Part shown: piece by piece, positions 30,492 to 32,444 of the stretch
Position numbering within the stretch: position 1 is the first letter of the stretch
Layout: the number at the start of each line of letters is the position of its first letter
Assembly (NCBI GenBank): GCA_022511265.1
Contig: JAFLRX010000025.1
Location: 1-32,444 of the forward strand
Reading direction: 5' to 3'
From: Eubacterium sp.
GTDB taxonomy: Bacteria; Bacillota; Clostridia; Oscillospirales; Ruminococcaceae
DNA length: 32,444 bases
Translations under genes and position numbers: made by a program
The notes under the pieces: model-generated
What the model saw: the letters and a program-made list of their open reading frames with translations, nothing else
What the model was told of the DNA's origin: nothing
Database searches by the model: none

Positions 30492-30580
30492 GTAAATTAC
30501 GAGTTATTCATATCTCATAAATTTTTACTTTTCTTTCCGTCATGAAAAGCGGCTTTCGCATGAAAGCCGCTTTTCTGTTT
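30492..30580 (+). ncRNA. Putative short RNA from the SARP-type promoter
   Basis: If the promoter at 30453-30485 is used, transcription starts near 30492 and meets a strong hairpin with a T-rich tail at 30545-30574, giving an RNA of about 85-90 bases. There is no ribosome site before any ATG in it, so it would be non-coding. It is based on promoter and terminator geometry alone. Confidence 0.3.
30545..30574. terminator. Strong bidirectional hairpin terminator
   Basis: AAAAGCGGCTTTC (30545-30557), loop GCAT, GAAAGCCGCTTTT (30562-30574): 13 perfect pairs with A- and T-runs on both sides. It could end the putative small RNA on the plus strand and any read-through from pilT on the minus strand. 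Confidence 0.7.
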
Positions 30581-30610
30581 ATGTTATCGGCAAGCCGATA
30601 ACATAAACAG
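30575..30610. repeat. Perfect 17-base inverted repeat
   Basis: CTGTTTATGTTATCGGC (30575-30591), loop AA, then its exact reverse complement (30594-30610). It directly abuts the preceding terminator hairpin. Confidence 0.8.
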
Positions 30611-30639
30611 AAAATAATCCTCCCAATCCGCTGACGCGG
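30605..30639. repeat. Intergenic stem-loop element, copy 1
   Basis: AAACAGAAAATAATCC followed by a short linker and the hairpin CCGC-TGAC-GCGG (30628-30639). It overlaps the right arm of the 17-base inverted repeat. Copy 2 is at 30808-30842. Confidence 0.6.
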
Positions 30640-30652
30640 TTTTTCCGGATTT

Positions 30653-30682
30653 AGCCGCCCTTTTTGTTTTTGTGGGGCGGCT
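30653..30682. repeat. Hairpin within the intergenic mosaic
   Basis: AGCCGCCC (30653-30660) pairs with GGGCGGCT (30675-30682) across a T/G-rich loop of 14 bases. Confidence 0.6.
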
Positions 30683-30692
30683 CTTATTTCAA

Positions 30693-30726
30693 GTGAGGGT
30701 GAAAACCCTGATGGTTTTCCCCTCAC
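30693..30726. repeat. Long hairpin within the intergenic mosaic
   Basis: GTGAGGGTGAAAACC (30693-30707), loop CTGAT, GGTTTTCCCCTCAC (30713-30726): 14 pairs with one bulged T. Confidence 0.65.
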
Positions 30727-30807
30727 ACTCCTCTTTCCTTCCGGAGTATAAAACTATGTTTTTCCATTAAGTTGAAAATCAGGGATAAGCAGTTGCCGAC
30801 CTGCGGC

Positions 30808-30842
30808 AAACAGAAAATAATCCAAACCCGCTGACGCGGGTT
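30808..30842. repeat. Intergenic stem-loop element, copy 2 (possible pilT terminator)
   Basis: AAACAGAAAATAATCC, then the hairpin AACCCGC-TGAC-GCGGGTT (30825-30842). A smaller hairpin, TTGCCG-ACCTG-CGGCAA (30793-30809), lies just before it. On the minus strand the GC hairpin comes six bases after the pilT stop and is followed by a T-rich stretch, so it may end pilT transcription. Confidence 0.6.
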
Positions 30843-30847
30843 ATATT

Positions 30848-31912
30848 TTATTCCTCGCCTATCTTTCGCATAGTTATCTCGGGATGTGTGCAGTATCTGA
30901 GCAAGGTGCTCTTGGATATCAGATCTTGGTTGTACATCTTCATCAGGCTTGCGTCCATGGTGACCATGCCGTCTGCGCCGGACGAGGTGATGACGGTGTC
31001 TATCTGATGCGTCTTGGACTCTCTTATCATATTGCGTATCGCGTTGTTGCATTTCATTATCTCAAACGCGGGGCGGAGGTTGCCGTCCTCGCACGGGATA
31101 AGCTGCTGAGAAATTATCGAGCAGAGCAGCTGCGACAGCTGTATTCTTATCTGTTGCTGCTGACCTGACGGGAAGATGTCTATTATACGGTCGATGGTGT
31201 TCTGCGCCCCGACAGAGTGCAGGGTGGATATCACAAGATGTCCTGTTTCCGCGGCGGTCATCGCGGTGCTTATCGTCTCATAGTCGCGCATCTCGCCGAG
31301 CAGTATTACATCTGGCGACTGACGCAGGCAGGCACGCAGCGCGGTTATGTAGCTTTCGGTGTCGCTGCTTACCTCGCGCTGGCTGATTACGCTCAGCTTG
31401 TTTTTATGCAGATACTCTATCGGGTCCTCAAGGGTGATGATGTGACCGTTGCGGGTCTTGTTTATCTCGTCGATTATGCAGGCGAGGGTAGTGGACTTAC
31501 CGCCGCCGGCAGGACCTGTCACCAGCACGAGACCCTTGGTGCGTGCGGCTGTGTCGGTGATTATATCAGAGGGGATGTTCAGCTCGCCGTAGTCGGGTAT
31601 ATCGAAGGATACCAACCTTATCACGGCGGCGGGTGTGCCCCTTTGCTTGTACGCGCTTATTCTGAAGCGGCTGAGACCCTTTACCGATACCGAGAAATCA
31701 TCGTCCCCCGTCTCCATAAAACGGTCCATACTGCGGTCGGCGGTCTTGTATATCTCTTTTATCAGTTCTTCCGCCGCGGCGGGATTTATCCTTTCCTCTG
31801 CCTGTGGCTTTATCGTGCCCTGCTCCTTAAAGGATATCGGCAGACCCGAGATGATAAAGATATCCGACGCGTTTTTGTCCACCGCGCTTTTAAGCATTTC
31901 CATCAGTTCCAT
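30848..31912 (-). CDS. pilT: PilT-type ATPase (type IV pilus retraction/twitching motility family)
   Basis: A 354-residue hexameric secretion ATPase. Walker A GPAGGGKST is at 133-141, the Asp box ITLEDPIEYLH at 159-169, the Walker B region PDVILLGEMRD at 200-210, the His box ETGHLVISTLHS at 222-233, and AIRNMIRESK at 291-300. The last corresponds to the AIRNLIREGK motif that marks retraction-type PilT rather than PilB. The likely start is ATG 31912 after AAAGGA; an ATG at 31963 lies inside the upstream gene. The upstream gene encodes a pilin-like membrane protein 23 bases away. The pilus assembly genes are probably beyond the right edge. Confidence 0.93.
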   Translation of the reverse strand: MELMEMLKSAVDKNASDIFIISGLPISFKEQGTIKPQAEERINPAAAEELIKEIYKTADRSMDRFMETGDDDFSVSVKGLSRFRISAYKQRGTPAAVIRLVSFDIPDYGELNIPSDIITDTAARTKGLVLVTGPAGGGKSTTLACIIDEINKTRNGHIITLEDPIEYLHKNKLSVISQREVSSDTESYITALRACLRQSPDVILLGEMRDYETISTAMTAAETGHLVISTLHSVGAQNTIDRIIDIFPSGQQQQIRIQLSQLLCSIISQQLIPCEDGNLRPAFEIMKCNNAIRNMIRESKTHQIDTVITSSGADGMVTMDASLMKMYNQDLISKSTLLRYCTHPEITMRKIGEE

Positions 31913-31935
31913 ATTATATCGTCCTTTCGTCTTTT

Positions 31936-32394
31936 TTATATAGGAAGCGTGCTTCCGTCCCATATCGGGAGAGAATCCTCATTAGTGTAAGAGGCATTGG
32001 ATACCGTATGCCACTTGGTGACGGTTATCTGTCCGCCGTCGTATACCGCCTCGCACTCCAGCCGTGCGGTGCTGCCGATCTCCGCGCTCCAGCTAAAGGT
32101 GACGGTGTCGCCGTCAATGCCTGTAGTAAAGCCGTCATTTCCTGCCGCGAATGCCAGCAGTGCGGAAGAATCGTTCTCCTCGGCTAGTGCGTACAGCTTG
32201 CCCAGCCGCTCGGTAGCCTCGGTATCCGCCTTGTAGTATTCCGCCTGTACGGCTGATGTTTTACGGCTCAGTTCCAGATCCTGCCGTACCGTTATCAGCG
32301 TCAGCAGTGTAAATATCGCCAGCGCAAGCACCGTAAACACGATGATAAGAGAGGATATGCCCGCGCCGGAAAATCCGCCTGTTTTATTTTTCAT
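31936..32394 (-). CDS. Single-pass membrane protein, pilin-like, in the pilT operon
   Basis: A 152-residue protein. A short positive start with glycine-rich FSGAGISS leads to one hydrophobic helix (about 14-36), then a charged helical stretch (about 38-68) and a beta-rich tail. This is the outline of a type IV pilin or pseudopilin, but there is no clear prepilin peptidase site with Glu5, so it may be an accessory pilus protein. The start is uncertain: ATG 32394 gives the natural N-terminus, but the only good ribosome site (AAAGGAG, 32433-32427) lies two bases before an in-frame ATG at 32424. A hairpin separates the site from 32394. Its position before pilT implies a joint role. Confidence 0.65.
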   Translation of the reverse strand: MKNKTGGFSGAGISSLIIVFTVLALAIFTLLTLITVRQDLELSRKTSAVQAEYYKADTEATERLGKLYALAEENDSSALLAFAAGNDGFTTGIDGDTVTFSWSAEIGSTARLECEAVYDGGQITVTKWHTVSNASYTNEDSLPIWDGSTLPI

Positions 32395-32404
32395 ATTTAT
32401 ATCT

Positions 32405-32433
32405 ATGCTTCCGATAGGAAGCATCTCTCCTTT
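32405..32433 (-). promoter_or_regulatory. Ribosome binding site followed by a hairpin
   Basis: Minus-strand AAAGGAG (32433-32427) is followed by ATGCTTCC-TATC-GGAAGCAT (32424-32405), an eight-pair perfect stem. Looping it out would place the ribosome site about 12 bases from the ATG at 32394. Confidence 0.4.
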
Positions 32434-32444
32434 CGGATTTTGTG

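Noticed and set aside
30542-30601. A 19-codon plus-strand frame starting at the terminator hairpin
   Set aside because: No ribosome binding site, and it consists of the hairpin and the 17-base inverted repeat.
30508-31052. Two minus-strand frames of 72 and 109 codons between the regulator and pilT
   Set aside because: They run through the stem-loop repeats and into pilT in another frame, lack ribosome sites, and read like translated repeat DNA.
1-32444. CRISPR arrays, tRNA or rRNA genes, integrases and transposases
   Set aside because: No regularly spaced repeats, cloverleaf sequences, rRNA segments or recombinase motifs were found on either strand by reading.

Overview
The window looks like a chromosomal segment of a Gram-positive, anaerobic gut clostridium, most likely an Oscillospiraceae/Ruminococcus-like species. 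The evidence is AGGAGG-type ribosome binding sites throughout, AddAB instead of RecBCD, a yabB/yabC (trmN6-rsmI) pair, an ECF sigma/anti-sigma pair, a ferredoxin-fused aldo/keto reductase, PilT, and a GC-rich gene body with very AT-rich intergenic DNA. No rRNA, tRNA, CRISPR array, integrase or insertion sequence was seen.

Layout. 1-317 is the 5' part of an AT-rich membrane-protein gene leaving the window. 554-5513 (minus) is a tightly packed vitamin B5/CoA operon in the order DUF2520 dehydrogenase (panG-like), panB, panC, panD, coaBC, coaX, expressed from a near-consensus promoter. A second near-consensus promoter points the other way into 5779-10264 (plus): a zinc-ribbon/RING membrane protein, a large polytopic membrane protein, trmN6, rsmI and a 47-residue membrane peptide. 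10393-12830 (minus) holds an Fe-S aldo/keto reductase and metY. 12911-20622 (minus) is addB-addA with an Abi_2/HEPN-type protein fixed to the end of the operon. 20817-24411 (plus) encodes a catalytically degenerate P-type ATPase and a DUF368 (PopT-type undecaprenyl-phosphate translocase) protein carrying an inserted extra domain. 24509-25964 (plus) is an ECF sigma factor with its overlapping membrane anti-sigma. 26093-32394 (minus) is a c-di-GMP/pilus-flavoured block: an EAL phosphodiesterase fused to a beta-helix, a SARP/BTAD regulator with a degenerate GGDEF-like domain, PilT, and a pilin-like membrane protein. A 640-base AT-rich and hairpin-rich intergenic region lies between the regulator and pilT.

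Most notable. (1) SARP-type direct repeats (heptamer TGTAACC or TGTAACT, 11-base period) occur twice, once upstream of the EAL/beta-helix gene and once in front of a -10 box that would drive a short terminated RNA. Together with the SARP-GGDEF-like protein they suggest a small local regulon. (2) The P-type ATPase has lost every catalytic signature except the phosphorylatable Asp, and is coupled to a PopT homologue with an added beta-rich domain. (3) The cytoplasmic EAL enzyme carries a repeat domain of a kind normally found on cell surfaces. (4) An Abi/HEPN protein is translationally coupled to AddAB. All functional statements are from reading the sequence; no database search was run.
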